DNA of 64,000 bases, taken from NCBI RefSeq assembly GCF_027158205.1, contig NZ_JAPVLU010000002.1:1-64000 (forward strand). Reading direction: 5' to 3'. Positions 17,717 to 26,610 of this stretch are shown here, one piece after another. Origin of the DNA: Streptomyces sp. H39-S7. GTDB taxonomy: Bacteria; Actinomycetota; Actinomycetes; Streptomycetales; Streptomycetaceae. Positions within the stretch are counted from its first letter, which is position 1. Every line of letters starts with the position of its first letter. The notes under the pieces were generated by a model. The model searched no databases. It was not told where the DNA came from and was given only the letters and a program-made list of their open reading frames with translations. A program made the translations under genes and the position numbers.

Positions 17717-18163
17717 GTGAACAATGCTGACGCCATGAGCCTGACCGCGAACCTGCTCGCCGCGGCCGGCGGTCTCACCGCCGTGATCAACGACGGTGTC
17801 GTCGCCCGGGGCTTCGACGACATCCGGCCCGCCCACGGCTTCGCCTTCGCCCGTCTCGCGCCGTTCGGTGCGACCGCCGCCGACCTGGCGGAACATCTCG
17901 GGGTCACCCGCCAGGCGGCCAGCCAGATGGTCGAGGAACTCGTCCGCAAGGGCTACGTGGAGCGCCGTCCGCACCCGGACGACGCCCGTGCCCGGCTCGT
18001 CGTCCTCACCGACCGCGGCTGGGCCTGCACCCGCGCCGCGGAAGAGGCGGCCGCCGACGCCGTACGCCCCTGGGCCGCTCTTCTCGGTGAGCGCCGGCTG
18101 CGGGCTCTGCGGGACGATCTGGCCCGGCTGGCACCGGGCGGCCCGATCCGGCCCAACTGGTAG
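17717..18163 (+). CDS. MarR family transcriptional regulator
   Basis: A 148-residue winged-helix regulator. The recognition region ATAADLAEHLGVTRQAASQMVEELVRKGYVERRPHPDDARARLVVLTDRG (about 55-105) contains the helix-turn-helix and the wing with the DxRAR motif typical of MarR. Flanking helices form the dimer interface. Start GTG 17717 is chosen as the first in-frame start after the operator; ATG 17735 is an alternative, and neither has a good ribosome site. MarR proteins usually repress a divergent gene and release DNA upon binding phenolic ligands or oxidation; here the divergent gene is a cupin. Confidence 0.85.
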   Translation: MNNADAMSLTANLLAAAGGLTAVINDGVVARGFDDIRPAHGFAFARLAPFGATAADLAEHLGVTRQAASQMVEELVRKGYVERRPHPDDARARLVVLTDRGWACTRAAEEAAADAVRPWAALLGERRLRALRDDLARLAPGGPIRPNW

Positions 18164-18185
18164 CCCCCGGCGCCCGGAACGCGAA

Positions 18186-18217
18186 GGTGCCGCTGCCCGT
18201 GGGGTGACAGCGGCACC
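18186..18217. terminator. Hairpin terminator between marR and the LPMO gene
   Basis: GGTGCCGCTG and CAGCGGCACC form a perfect 10-bp stem with a 12-base loop between convergent genes; it can work in both directions. Confidence 0.65.
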
Positions 18218-18235
18218 GGTTCAGGGGGGCGATCG

Positions 18236-19255
18236 TCAGGAGCGGTGGCGTCCCGCCGTGGCGGCCCTGCGGCGCACGGTGGCGAGCAGCACCGAGGCCC
18301 CGACCGCGATCACCGCGGCCCCGCCGACGGCGAGCGGGCCCGTGCTGCTGGAGCTGCCGGTCTCGGCGAGCTTCGTGTCCTCCGCGTTCGCCACGGGCGC
18401 GGCGGAGCCGTCGGCCTTCGGCGCGTCACCGGCCGCGGCGGGGGTGGTCGGGGCCGCCGTGTGGTCGTGGTGGACGGTGGACTTCGAGGCGCCCGCGGCG
18501 ATCTGCGCCTCGGAGAGCGCGGACGGCGCGGCCGTGGCCGGTGTCGCCCCTGCGGTGGCCGGCGCGCTGTGCGAAGCGCCGTGCGAGGGGGTGGCCGACG
18601 TCGGGGCGGAACCGCCGCTGTCCTTGCCGAAGACCACGTCCGAGCAGGTGTAGAAGGCCTCGGGGCTGTCCGAGCGCTGCCAGACGCTGTAGATCAGGTG
18701 ACGGCCGGTGCGCTGCGGCACCTTGCCGGAGAACACGTAACTGCCGTCGGTGAGCGTGGGATCGGTGACCGACGCGAAAGGCTTCGTCTCCAGGTCCGAC
18801 CACTTGAGCGGCTTCGACGGGTCGTAGCCGTCCTTGGTGATGTAGAGGTCGAACGAGCCCTTGTGCGGGGCGGTTGCCCGGTACTTGAAGGTGAACGACC
18901 CACCGCTCATGGCCGTCGCCGGCCAGTCGGCCCGCGCCAGGTCGAGCCCCTTGTACTCCGCGTTGCCGGCGCTGCACAGCTGCCCGTCCGGCACCTTGGA
19001 CCGGCTCCGGCCGCCCGCCTCACCGTCGCGCACCCCGTTCCAGTCGTAGAGCGCCTGCGTCCCGCCCGCCGCGACGGCGGCCTTGCACGCGGCCGACTTC
19101 GGGCTCTCCGGACCCTCCGCGTAGCAGGCGGACACCCGGCTGACCGGATTCGACATCGAGCCGTGCGCGCTCGCGGGAGCGGAGGCCAGCCCGGTCAGCA
19201 CCAGCGGCACGAAGCCCACGACAGCGACTGCGGCAGCCCTGCGACGTACGGTCAT
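18236..19255 (-). CDS. Sortase-anchored lytic polysaccharide monooxygenase (AA10)
   Basis: A 339-residue copper-dependent LPMO that oxidatively cuts chitin or cellulose. After a signal peptide ending ASA, His31 becomes the N-terminal copper ligand; His131 (ATAPHKGSF) is the second histidine of the histidine brace, and Phe209 (SDVVF) is in the axial position. A Ser/Thr/Ala/Pro linker (about 215-295) ends in LAETG (296-300), a membrane helix and an arginine-rich tail: a class E sortase signal. The enzyme should therefore be covalently linked to peptidoglycan rather than released. The ATG follows GAAGGAGA. Most secreted Streptomyces LPMOs have a binding module instead of this anchor. Confidence 0.9.
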   Translation of the reverse strand: MTVRRRAAAVAVVGFVPLVLTGLASAPASAHGSMSNPVSRVSACYAEGPESPKSAACKAAVAAGGTQALYDWNGVRDGEAGGRSRSKVPDGQLCSAGNAEYKGLDLARADWPATAMSGGSFTFKYRATAPHKGSFDLYITKDGYDPSKPLKWSDLETKPFASVTDPTLTDGSYVFSGKVPQRTGRHLIYSVWQRSDSPEAFYTCSDVVFGKDSGGSAPTSATPSHGASHSAPATAGATPATAAPSALSEAQIAAGASKSTVHHDHTAAPTTPAAAGDAPKADGSAAPVANAEDTKLAETGSSSSTGPLAVGGAAVIAVGASVLLATVRRRAATAGRHRS

Positions 19256-19468
19256 TCCGGGGATCTCCTTCGACGGTGACACGGTCCCAACGACCAGCAC
19301 GCTAGCCCCGCCCACCCGCCGAAATCCCCGCGCGAGCTGCGAAAACCGTTTCTTTATGGGCGCGTTAAGCCGTCGCTATGCGTCGCCAAAGGTAGGACGC
19401 GCGACAGCTGCGGGATCACGTCCCGCTGACCGCCTGACAGGCGCCGACACCCGTCCCATGATGGAGTC

Positions 19469-22345
19469 ATGGATCCTGTTACCGGTGTTCTCGCGTCGTT
19501 TGCCGGAAGGCTCGCCGGTGAGGCCGCCAGACCCCTGACCGGGCGGCTCCGGCGCGAGTTGGTGAAGCGGAAGATCGCCAAGCCACGTGACGTCTCCGGC
19601 ATCCTGGCTCAGGTCAGCGGTGTGCACCGAGGTGAGATCAACGCGCTGGGGCTGGTCGCCGAGTTGCCGGCGGGCGTCACCTACGCCCAGCTCAAAGAGG
19701 TCGCGAGCAAGCCCACGTTCACCGCCCTCACCCGTCAGCTCATCGCGGTCCACCTCTGCGCCGACGACGACTGGCGCCAGGGGGAGAACCGTGAGGAGCG
19801 CGCGGTCGAGGATCTGGGGCAGCCGTGGAAGGAGCACGGGAATCGCATCGAAGAGGCGATGCGGGTGTTCTTCGCCGAATCCCTGGCTGCGGAGGAGTCG
19901 CCGCAGTTCCTCTCCTTCTTTCGGTCCTTCTACGCAACTGTGGACAAGTCATGCCGTGAGACCTCGGTTCTCATGAAGAAGGCTCTCGCGGAGTCGCACG
20001 ACGGGTTCACCTGGGCGAGCCAGACCCTTGCCCTGCCCATCCTGGCGAGCATCGAGCGGCACGCCTTTCTGGTGGCGAATCCGGAGCGCGCGAGCAAGAA
20101 GGACGGCGACCGCTGGCGGAAGGACTACGTCGAATCGTTCCGGATCCGGAACGAGAAGATCGAGCTGCCCGACCTGGAGCTCAGAACGCTCATCCACTAC
20201 TCCGAGATATTCGTCGCACCCGCGCTCGCGCTGCTGAACATCGAGCACCTCGGCGACGTCGAGGGCTCTGCCGTGCAGAGCCCGAAATGGAAGAGCAGTT
20301 TCCAGGAGTTTCTCGGTGAACTGGACCGCACGGTCATCCTCGGTGACCCGGGGGCGGGAAAGTCCACGATGAGCCAGGTGCTCGCCTGCAAATGGAGCGA
20401 GGAGGGCGAACAGATCGCCTTCCTGCTCAAGGTGCGGCAGATGCGTTTCCGCCGGAACGGCTTCAACGTGGTCACCGAGATCGAGCGGGTGCTGACCGAT
20501 GTCTACCAGAAGCCGGCTCCGCCGGGGATGGTGGAGGAGCTGTTGCTCAACGGCTCCGCACTTGTCATCTTCGACGGACTCGACGAGCTTCCGGTGACGG
20601 TGCGCGGCAGGGACGTCAGCGAAGTCATCGAGGCCGCCGGTATGGCCTATCCCCTCACGCGGATCCTCGTGACGTCCCGCCGTCTCGGATACTCCGCCGT
20701 CCGTCTGGACCAGGAGATCTTCTGTGACTACGTCCTGCAGCCGTTCACCGACGATCAGGTGGAGGAGTACTCGACGAAGTGGTTCACCCGGCGGACCCGC
20801 ACCGGTCATCATGACAAGACCGTGCCGCAACTGGTCGCGAACTTCATGGAGCACAGCGACACGATCCCGGACCTCCGGGAGAACCCCCTCATGCTGGCCG
20901 TCATCTGCCTCCTGCACGCGGGCTACAACGAAATTCCGAGAAGTCGGCCGAAGATCTACAAGAAGTGCGTCGAACTCCTCCTCCGCACGTGGGATTCACA
21001 CCGGGGCATCGGCGAATCGACATGGGACCTCGAAGCCTTCGAGGTCGTGCTCGCGGAGATCGCCTACAACACGTTGCTGAAGCCGGAGTACCGGGATGGT
21101 GTGACCGAGCCGCAGGTGCTCGCCCTGGCCACCGAGAACCTCCTGGGGGAAGCGGTGCCGGACGCTGCGAAAGCCAGACAACTGGCGCGTCGCATGCTCG
21201 CGCTGTGCCGTGGCCGGGCCTGGATGTTCACGGACATGGCAGGGGGAGCCCCCGGAGAGGAGCGCTTCTCCTTCACGCACCAGAGTTTCCAGGAGTATTT
21301 CGCCGCGCAGTACCTGGTCAGGCATGCGGAGACGTCGGAAGAGGTGGCGACCGAGATCCGGACGAACATCGCTGCCGGCCGGCTGGAGATCTTCTCGCAG
21401 ATCTGCCTTTCGCTCGCCGGGGAGAAGTTTCCCTACGGCGCCTCGAAGGTCTATACGCACTGCCTGAAAGCCGAACAGGCGAGTCCGCCGTCCCGCAGGA
21501 ACGCCGTCATCGAGTTCCTGGCCAAAAGCTCGGACATCGTGATGCTCAACGGCTCGGCGTTGCAGCTGGTCGCGGACGGGGTGATCTCCACCATGACGCG
21601 GGTGTCCGGATATTCCATTGCGAAGCACCTGATGCGCTGGGACTTCCGGCACGCCGACGCCATCCAGAGAATGATAGGGGATTCTCTGCTGCGTCTTGAC
21701 CGTGAGAGCCCGGTAACCTTTGCCCAGACCGTCCTGCGGCATCCCTGGATATGGGAGATATGCCTCCGCGAGGGCCTGGTGGACCTGGATACCAGGAACT
21801 CGGTCAACATGGAGCTACTGCGTCTTTACGAGGGCAGTCTCTACACGATACGCGGGGGTGGCGCCGCGTGTACCGCGACGTGGCTGTTCGGCCGGATGGC
21901 ATCGCCCACCACCGACGCCGCGGTTGTCGACCGCTGCCTCCGTATCCTGGAGGGGCTGACAGCGCAGGCCCGGTACCGCTTCGAGACGAGCGAGCCGCCC
22001 ATTCCGCCGTACACGTTGTTCCAGCCGGAGGAACGCGTGGTCGGCAATCTTTCACGATCGCTGCTCCGCTCATCACGGTACTCGCCCGAAGCGGCGTCGG
22101 GCCTGGCTTACCTGGCGATGGCGTTCTGCGAAATCGTGGTGGAGCATCAACCGCAGTCGATCGACGTCATCCGCCCCGTCCCGGTGGTCGGCGATTTCCT
22201 GTGGGCCCGGAGATCCGCCAACTCCGAGCGCCTCCCGCGCGGAATGTCGCGGCTGAACGCTGCGGACGTCCATCGGATCAGGTCGTGGGCCGACGGGGAC
22301 ACGTCCCTGTTCAACTGGGACGATCCGAACGTCGTCGTGTCCTGA
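19469..22345 (+). CDS. NACHT-domain NTPase, NLR-like, probable antiphage defence protein
   Basis: A 958-residue STAND NTPase with a central NACHT module. Walker A is GDPGAGKST (292-300, Lys298), and Walker B is LVIFDGLDELP (365-375) with the extra acidic residue typical of NACHT. TSRR and the ENPLMLAVICLLH segment follow, then the winged-helix motif FTHQSFQEYFAAQYLV (602-617). About 280 N-terminal helical residues have no domain I can name, and the C-terminal 330 residues are helical and could be the sensor. Bacterial NACHT proteins are known to stop phages, usually by killing the infected cell. Codon usage is less GC-rich than that of its neighbours, which suggests transfer. It has no partner gene; the next gene starts 40 bases on. 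Confidence 0.85.
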   Translation: MDPVTGVLASFAGRLAGEAARPLTGRLRRELVKRKIAKPRDVSGILAQVSGVHRGEINALGLVAELPAGVTYAQLKEVASKPTFTALTRQLIAVHLCADDDWRQGENREERAVEDLGQPWKEHGNRIEEAMRVFFAESLAAEESPQFLSFFRSFYATVDKSCRETSVLMKKALAESHDGFTWASQTLALPILASIERHAFLVANPERASKKDGDRWRKDYVESFRIRNEKIELPDLELRTLIHYSEIFVAPALALLNIEHLGDVEGSAVQSPKWKSSFQEFLGELDRTVILGDPGAGKSTMSQVLACKWSEEGEQIAFLLKVRQMRFRRNGFNVVTEIERVLTDVYQKPAPPGMVEELLLNGSALVIFDGLDELPVTVRGRDVSEVIEAAGMAYPLTRILVTSRRLGYSAVRLDQEIFCDYVLQPFTDDQVEEYSTKWFTRRTRTGHHDKTVPQLVANFMEHSDTIPDLRENPLMLAVICLLHAGYNEIPRSRPKIYKKCVELLLRTWDSHRGIGESTWDLEAFEVVLAEIAYNTLLKPEYRDGVTEPQVLALATENLLGEAVPDAAKARQLARRMLALCRGRAWMFTDMAGGAPGEERFSFTHQSFQEYFAAQYLVRHAETSEEVATEIRTNIAAGRLEIFSQICLSLAGEKFPYGASKVYTHCLKAEQASPPSRRNAVIEFLAKSSDIVMLNGSALQLVADGVISTMTRVSGYSIAKHLMRWDFRHADAIQRMIGDSLLRLDRESPVTFAQTVLRHPWIWEICLREGLVDLDTRNSVNMELLRLYEGSLYTIRGGGAACTATWLFGRMASPTTDAAVVDRCLRILEGLTAQARYRFETSEPPIPPYTLFQPEERVVGNLSRSLLRSSRYSPEAASGLAYLAMAFCEIVVEHQPQSIDVIRPVPVVGDFLWARRSANSERLPRGMSRLNAADVHRIRSWADGDTSLFNWDDPNVVVS

Positions 22346-22385
22346 CACCGCCGCCCGCGAGGGCACCCCGTGGCAGGGTGGCGGG

Positions 22386-23897
22386 ATGACTGAGACGAGC
22401 CGACGGCCTGCCGCGCTGCAACTGATCGAGGCCGCCGTCGACGCGGGGAGCTGGCGGCGGTGGGACGAGCCCGTCACCGTGCTGCCCGAGGCGGAGGAGT
22501 ACCGGGCCGACGTGGAGAAGGCGCGGCTGCGTACCGGACTGGACGAGTCCGTCGTCACGGGTGAGGGACGGATCCGGGGGCGGCGGGTAGCGCTGATCGC
22601 GGGGGAGTTCGGGTTTCTCGGCGGGTCGATCGGGGTCGCGGCCGGGACCCGGCTGGTGACCGCGGTGGAGCGGGCGACGAGGGAGCGGCTGCCGCTGCTC
22701 GCCTCCCCGTCCTCCGGCGGAACGCGGATGCAGGAGGGCACCATCGCGTTCCTGCAGATGGTCAAGGTCGCGGCCGCCATCGCCGATCACAAGGCGGAGC
22801 GGCTGCCCTACCTCGTGTACCTGCGGCATCCCACCACCGGCGGGGTGCTCGCGTCGTGGGGATCGCTGGGTCATGTCACCGCGGCGGAACCGGGGGCGCT
22901 GATCGGGTTCCTCGGCCCGCGGGTCCATGAGGCGCTGTACGGCGAGCCGTTCCCGGCCGGCGTTCAGGTCGCGGAGAACCTGCTGGCCAACGGCCTCGTC
23001 GACGCGGTACTCCCGGCGGATCAGCTGGCCGAGGTCGCGGCGCGGGCGCTGGACGTGCTGTGCGGGGAGGCGGGTGACGACGTCCCGGCCGGCGATGGCC
23101 AGGCCGGGACGCCGGGGGCGGGACCCGTGGTCTCCACCGCCGACTCGATCCGGCGCTCGCGCCGGCCGGACCGGCCGGGGCTGCGGGCGCTGCTGGAAGG
23201 AGCCGGGCGGGAGGTCACCCCGCTCAGTGGCACCGGCGCGGGGGAGCGCGACCCCGGGCTGCTGCTCGCGCTGGCCAGGTTCGGGGCGACGCCCTGCGTC
23301 GTGCTCGGTCACGACCGGCGCCCGGGCGAGGCCGGGCCCGCCCCGCTGGGTCCGGCCGGGCTGCGGGAGGCGCGGCGCGGCATGCGGATCGCGGCCGAAC
23401 TCGACCTGCCGCTGCTCACCGTCATCGACACCGCGGGCGCGGCGCTCAGCCGGGAGGCGGAGGAGGGCGGCCTCGCGGGGGAGATCGCCCGCTGCCTCGC
23501 CGACCTCGTCACCCTCCGGGCCCCGACGCTCTGCCTGCTGCTCGGTCAGGGTGCCGGCGGCGGCGCGCTGGCCCTGCTGCCCGCCGACCGCGTCATCGCC
23601 GCCCGGCACGCCTGGCTCTCACCGCTGCCGCCGGAAGGCGCGTCCGCGATCCTCTACCGGACGACGGACCGGGCGTTCGAGGTCGCGGAGCGGCAGGGCG
23701 TGAGCTCCGCCGATCTGCTCACCAACCGGATCGTCGACACCATCGTCGAGGAGACCCCCGACGCGGCGGACGACCCCGACGCGTTCCTCGGCCGGCTCGG
23801 CGGTCTGCTCGGCGCCGAGCTGGCGGCCCTGCGGGCCCGCGACCGCGGTGAACGGCTGGCCGCCCGGCGGGCCAGGTACCGGAACCTCGGACTGTAG
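22386..23897 (+). CDS. Acyl-CoA carboxylase carboxyltransferase, fused beta-alpha subunits
   Basis: A 503-residue carboxyltransferase that moves CO2 from carboxybiotin to an acyl-CoA. The N-terminal half (about 10-230) is AccD-like: LIEAAVDAGSWRRWDEP, the crotonase-fold core GGSIGVAAGTRLVTAVERA, and SPSSGGTRMQEG. The C-terminal half (about 240-490) is AccA-like, with GQGAGGGALALLPADRV and SPLPPEGASAIL. It lacks the N-terminal zinc finger of bacterial AccD. The biotin carrier and carboxylase subunits are not in the window, so it must pair with proteins encoded elsewhere. Acetyl- or propionyl-CoA are the likely substrates, but a specialised acyl-CoA is possible. Confidence 0.82.
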   Translation: MTETSRRPAALQLIEAAVDAGSWRRWDEPVTVLPEAEEYRADVEKARLRTGLDESVVTGEGRIRGRRVALIAGEFGFLGGSIGVAAGTRLVTAVERATRERLPLLASPSSGGTRMQEGTIAFLQMVKVAAAIADHKAERLPYLVYLRHPTTGGVLASWGSLGHVTAAEPGALIGFLGPRVHEALYGEPFPAGVQVAENLLANGLVDAVLPADQLAEVAARALDVLCGEAGDDVPAGDGQAGTPGAGPVVSTADSIRRSRRPDRPGLRALLEGAGREVTPLSGTGAGERDPGLLLALARFGATPCVVLGHDRRPGEAGPAPLGPAGLREARRGMRIAAELDLPLLTVIDTAGAALSREAEEGGLAGEIARCLADLVTLRAPTLCLLLGQGAGGGALALLPADRVIAARHAWLSPLPPEGASAILYRTTDRAFEVAERQGVSSADLLTNRIVDTIVEETPDAADDPDAFLGRLGGLLGAELAALRARDRGERLAARRARYRNLGL

Positions 23898-23906
23898 GAG
23901 GGGCAC

Positions 23907-23933
23907 CGATGCGAGGGGCCGTTCCTCTCATCG
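23907..23933. terminator. Weak hairpin terminator candidate
   Basis: CGATGCGAGG and CCTCTCATCG form a 10-bp stem with one mismatch just after the carboxyltransferase stop codon. Confidence 0.4.
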
Positions 23934-23976
23934 GGGGGTCGTAGGCTGGAGCGAGGCGGCAGAGGGCGGGAGATCC

Positions 23977-24603
23977 ATGGAGCGACAGCTGGCGTTGGAG
24001 CTGGTGGGCACGGTCCGGCACGACGGGGACGGCGGCGTCGCGGACGACCTCGTCACCGTCGAGCAGACGACCCGCTGGATCCGGGAGCGGGCGGACCTGT
24101 TCCCCGGACCCGCCGCGGACGGCGGGGAGTTCGCCGCGGACGAGGAGCTGAGAGACCGTGTCGTCGCCCTCCGCCAGGCGGTCCGGGCACTGTTCGCCCT
24201 GGCCGTGAGCCCGGAGCCGCCGAGCCGCGCCGACGCCGACCGCCTCATCCCCGCCGGCCTGGCCCTCGACCGGCTCAACTCCGCAGCCGCCGCCGAGCCC
24301 GTCGCCCCGCAGCTGGTCTGGCCCCGGGGCGGGACCCCGGCCGTTCGGCCGCTGTCCACGGAGGACGACCCGGGGGTGCGGATCCTCGCCGGTCTGGCCC
24401 GGGCCGCCATCGACTTCCTGGCCGGGCCGGAACGGGACCGGCTGCGGGCCTGCACGGCCCCTCGCTGCGTCCGCTACTTCGTCAAGGGGCACGGCCGGCA
24501 GGAGTGGTGCAAGCCGGCGTGCGGCAACCGGGCCCGGGTCGCCCGGCACTATCAGCGCACGCGCACCGGTGCGGAGGGGGACCCGGATCCGGCCCGCGGC
24601 TGA
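23977..24603 (+). CDS. CGNR zinc finger protein (ABATE domain regulator)
   Basis: A 208-residue protein with an N-terminal ABATE-type stress-sensing domain (LALELVGTVRHDGDG..., about 5-140) and a C-terminal CGNR zinc finger. The finger reads CTAPRCVRYF...RQEWCKPACGNRARVARHYQR (about 158-197), with two CxxxxC pairs to bind zinc and a basic helix to contact DNA. Members are small transcriptional regulators of unknown targets. Start ATG 23977 follows GCGGGAG. It lies on the same strand as the carboxyltransferase, separated by a weak hairpin. Confidence 0.85.
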   Translation: MERQLALELVGTVRHDGDGGVADDLVTVEQTTRWIRERADLFPGPAADGGEFAADEELRDRVVALRQAVRALFALAVSPEPPSRADADRLIPAGLALDRLNSAAAAEPVAPQLVWPRGGTPAVRPLSTEDDPGVRILAGLARAAIDFLAGPERDRLRACTAPRCVRYFVKGHGRQEWCKPACGNRARVARHYQRTRTGAEGDPDPARG

Positions 24604-24622
24604 CGGACGACCCGTGCCGACG

Positions 24623-24712
24623 TGACCTGACCCGGCGTGACCCGACCCGGGACGGTCCGACCCGGAGTGACCCCGCCCGGTGCGACCTGACCCGGCGCGA
24701 TCCGGCCAGGAC
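24623..24712. repeat. Six degenerate 15-bp tandem repeats
   Basis: Consecutive 15-base units close to TGACCCGACCCGGCG start at 24623, 24638, 24653, 24668, 24683 and 24698. Copies 1 and 5 are nearly identical (TGACCTGACCCGGCG and CGACCTGACCCGGCG). They lie just upstream of a GntR-family gene and do not appear to be translated. Confidence 0.75.
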
Positions 24713-24755
24713 CCGTGGGCCCGCCGGCCGTGTCCGTTGTGCCAGGATCGCCGCC

Positions 24756-25130
24756 ATGAGCCTGAGGATCACCGTCGCCGCCTACGCGGCCACCGCCCCC
24801 TTCGAGCAAGTGCGCGAGCAGATCGCCGATCAGGCCCGCACCGGGCGGCTCCCCGTCGGCCACAAGCTCCCGACCGTGCGGGGCCTCGCCGAGGAGCTGG
24901 GCCTGGCGGCCAACACGGTCGCCAAGGCCTACCGCGCCCTCGAAGCCGACGGAGTGGTCGAGACGCGGGGCCGGCACGGCACCTTCGTCGCCGCCGCGGG
25001 CGATGCCGCCGAGCGCCAGGCCGCTGCCGCCGCCGCGGAGTTCGCGCAGCGCGCGCACCGCCTGGGACTGGACCGCGCGGCCGCCCTCGCCGCCGTCCAG
25101 GAGGCGCTGCGCGCCGCCTACGACGGCTAG
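24756..25130 (+). CDS. GntR family regulator, YtrA subfamily
   Basis: A 124-residue regulator. Residues about 15-80 form the GntR winged helix (APFEQVREQIADQARTGRLPVGHKLPTVRGLAEELGLAANTVAKAYRALEADGVVETRGRHGTFV), followed by only about 45 residues of helix. That short tail is characteristic of the YtrA subfamily, whose members normally control a neighbouring ABC transporter. No transporter is adjacent here, so the target may be elsewhere or the gene itself. The ATG has no clear ribosome site. Directly upstream are six 15-bp tandem repeats that could be binding sites. Confidence 0.85.
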   Translation: MSLRITVAAYAATAPFEQVREQIADQARTGRLPVGHKLPTVRGLAEELGLAANTVAKAYRALEADGVVETRGRHGTFVAAAGDAAERQAAAAAAEFAQRAHRLGLDRAAALAAVQEALRAAYDG

Positions 25131-25225
25131 GTCGTCCGCGGCGGGCAGGTCCTCGTCCCGGAGCGGGCGCCGCACCTGCGACGTCCGCGACACCCGGACG
25201 AACCCCCACCCGAACCCGGTACCGA

Positions 25226-26386
25226 TCAGAGGTACAGCCCGTCCGACGCCGGTGCCGGGGCCGGGATGGTGGAGCCCGCGCCGCGCCGCAGCGCGTAGAG
25301 CTCCGCGAGGGTGGCGCCCTCGCGCCCGATGCCCTCCGTGGTGCCGAGCCAGGCGGCGGACTCGTCGCGGGTCAGCGGACCGACCTCGATACGGGACAGG
25401 CAGCGGCCCGGTCGGACGACGGCCGGGTGCAGCCGTTCCAGGTCCTCGTTGGTGGTGATGCCGACGAGCACGTTGCGGCCCTGGCCGAGCAGGCCGTCGG
25501 TCAGGTTGAGCAGCCGGGAGAGCGCCTGGCCGGTCTGGTGCTTGGCCTGACCGCGGATCAGTTCGTCGCAGTCCTCCAGGAGCAGCAGCCGCCAGCGGCC
25601 GCCGGCCGTGCCGTCGTCCTCGCCGATGGCGATGTCCATCAGATAGCCGACGTCGTTGAAGAGCCGTTCGGGGTCCAGCACGCAGTCCACCTGGCACCAG
25701 TCGCGCCAGGAGCGGGCCAGGGTGCGCAGCGCCGAGGTCTTGCCGGTGCCGGGCGGGCCGTGCAGGAGCAGCAGCCGGCCGGTGATGTCGTCCTTGGACA
25801 GCTTCATCAGGCCGTCCATGGCCTCGGCCACCGGGGCCGTGTAGTTGCCCCGCAGCTCGTCCCAGGTGGCGGCGGAGATCTGCCGGGTGGTGCGGTGCGG
25901 GCCGCGGCGCGGCGAGACGTACCAGAAGCCCATCGTCACCGTCTCGGGCTGGGGTTCGGGTTCGTCCTCGGCGTTCTCGACGGCGCGCGCGAGCACCTGC
26001 TCGGCCAGATCGTCGGTGACGGCGGCGACCGTGACGTCCGCGCCGCGGTTCCAGCGGGAGATGAGGATCGTCCAGCCGTCGCCCTCGGCGAGGGTGGCGC
26101 TGCGGTCCTTGTCGCGGGCCTGGCGCAGCACGGCGGCGTCCGGCGGGATCAGTGTCAGGCCGGACTTGACGTTCTCCAGGGACGCCCCGCGCGAGTACGG
26201 CTGTTCACCGGAGGTGAAGCGTCCGAGGAAGAGCGCGTCGACGACGTCGGACGGTGAATCGCTGTCGTCCAGGCGCAGATGGACGGGTACCGCTCGGTGC
26301 GGCGGGCGCGGTGTGTGCCGGGCGGGTGCGGGATCGGGCAGGCTCTGCGGCACAGGCCTCCTCGGGTCATGGGGCTTCGCGGACAT
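25226..26386 (-). CDS. DUF5925 AAA+ ATPase
   Basis: A 386-residue protein with an N-terminal DUF5925 region (about 33-155) and a C-terminal AAA+ ATPase module. Walker A is HGPPGTGKTSA (209-219), Walker B is LLLLEDCDEL (267-276), sensor 1 is LVGITTNED, and the arginine-finger region is HPAVVRPGRCL. This layout is common in actinobacteria and may act as a remodelling or chaperone ATPase. The first 30 residues are Pro-rich. Start taken at ATG 26386; ATG 26395 is three codons longer, and neither has a strong ribosome site. The client protein is unknown. It is divergent from the SGNH hydrolase gene. Confidence 0.8.
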   Translation of the reverse strand: MSAKPHDPRRPVPQSLPDPAPARHTPRPPHRAVPVHLRLDDSDSPSDVVDALFLGRFTSGEQPYSRGASLENVKSGLTLIPPDAAVLRQARDKDRSATLAEGDGWTILISRWNRGADVTVAAVTDDLAEQVLARAVENAEDEPEPQPETVTMGFWYVSPRRGPHRTTRQISAATWDELRGNYTAPVAEAMDGLMKLSKDDITGRLLLLHGPPGTGKTSALRTLARSWRDWCQVDCVLDPERLFNDVGYLMDIAIGEDDGTAGGRWRLLLLEDCDELIRGQAKHQTGQALSRLLNLTDGLLGQGRNVLVGITTNEDLERLHPAVVRPGRCLSRIEVGPLTRDESAAWLGTTEGIGREGATLAELYALRRGAGSTIPAPAPASDGLYL

Positions 26387-26610
26387 GCGGCCCATGATCC
26401 GGCACGGGAGCCGCATCCGCCCAGTGCTTTTCCGGGTGGGAAAGCGGCTCCGGCCGAGGAGGCGGGCAGGAGGCGCGGACGCGGCTGGAACGAGGCCTGG
26501 AAGAGGTTTGAACGCGGATCGGTCGGCGTGGGGTCGAGCCATTACGGACTCTTCATATCATCGCAATGGACACGACAAAAATTCGTGGTCAGGGTACTTC
26601 CCCCAAGGGT

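Noticed and set aside
24623..24712. CRISPR array
   Set aside because: The units are 15 bp, contiguous and degenerate, with no spacers and no cas genes in the window.
24680..26257. 525-codon plus-strand frame
   Set aside because: Runs through the YtrA gene and opposite the AAA ATPase with low-complexity composition; the overlapping genes are clear family members.
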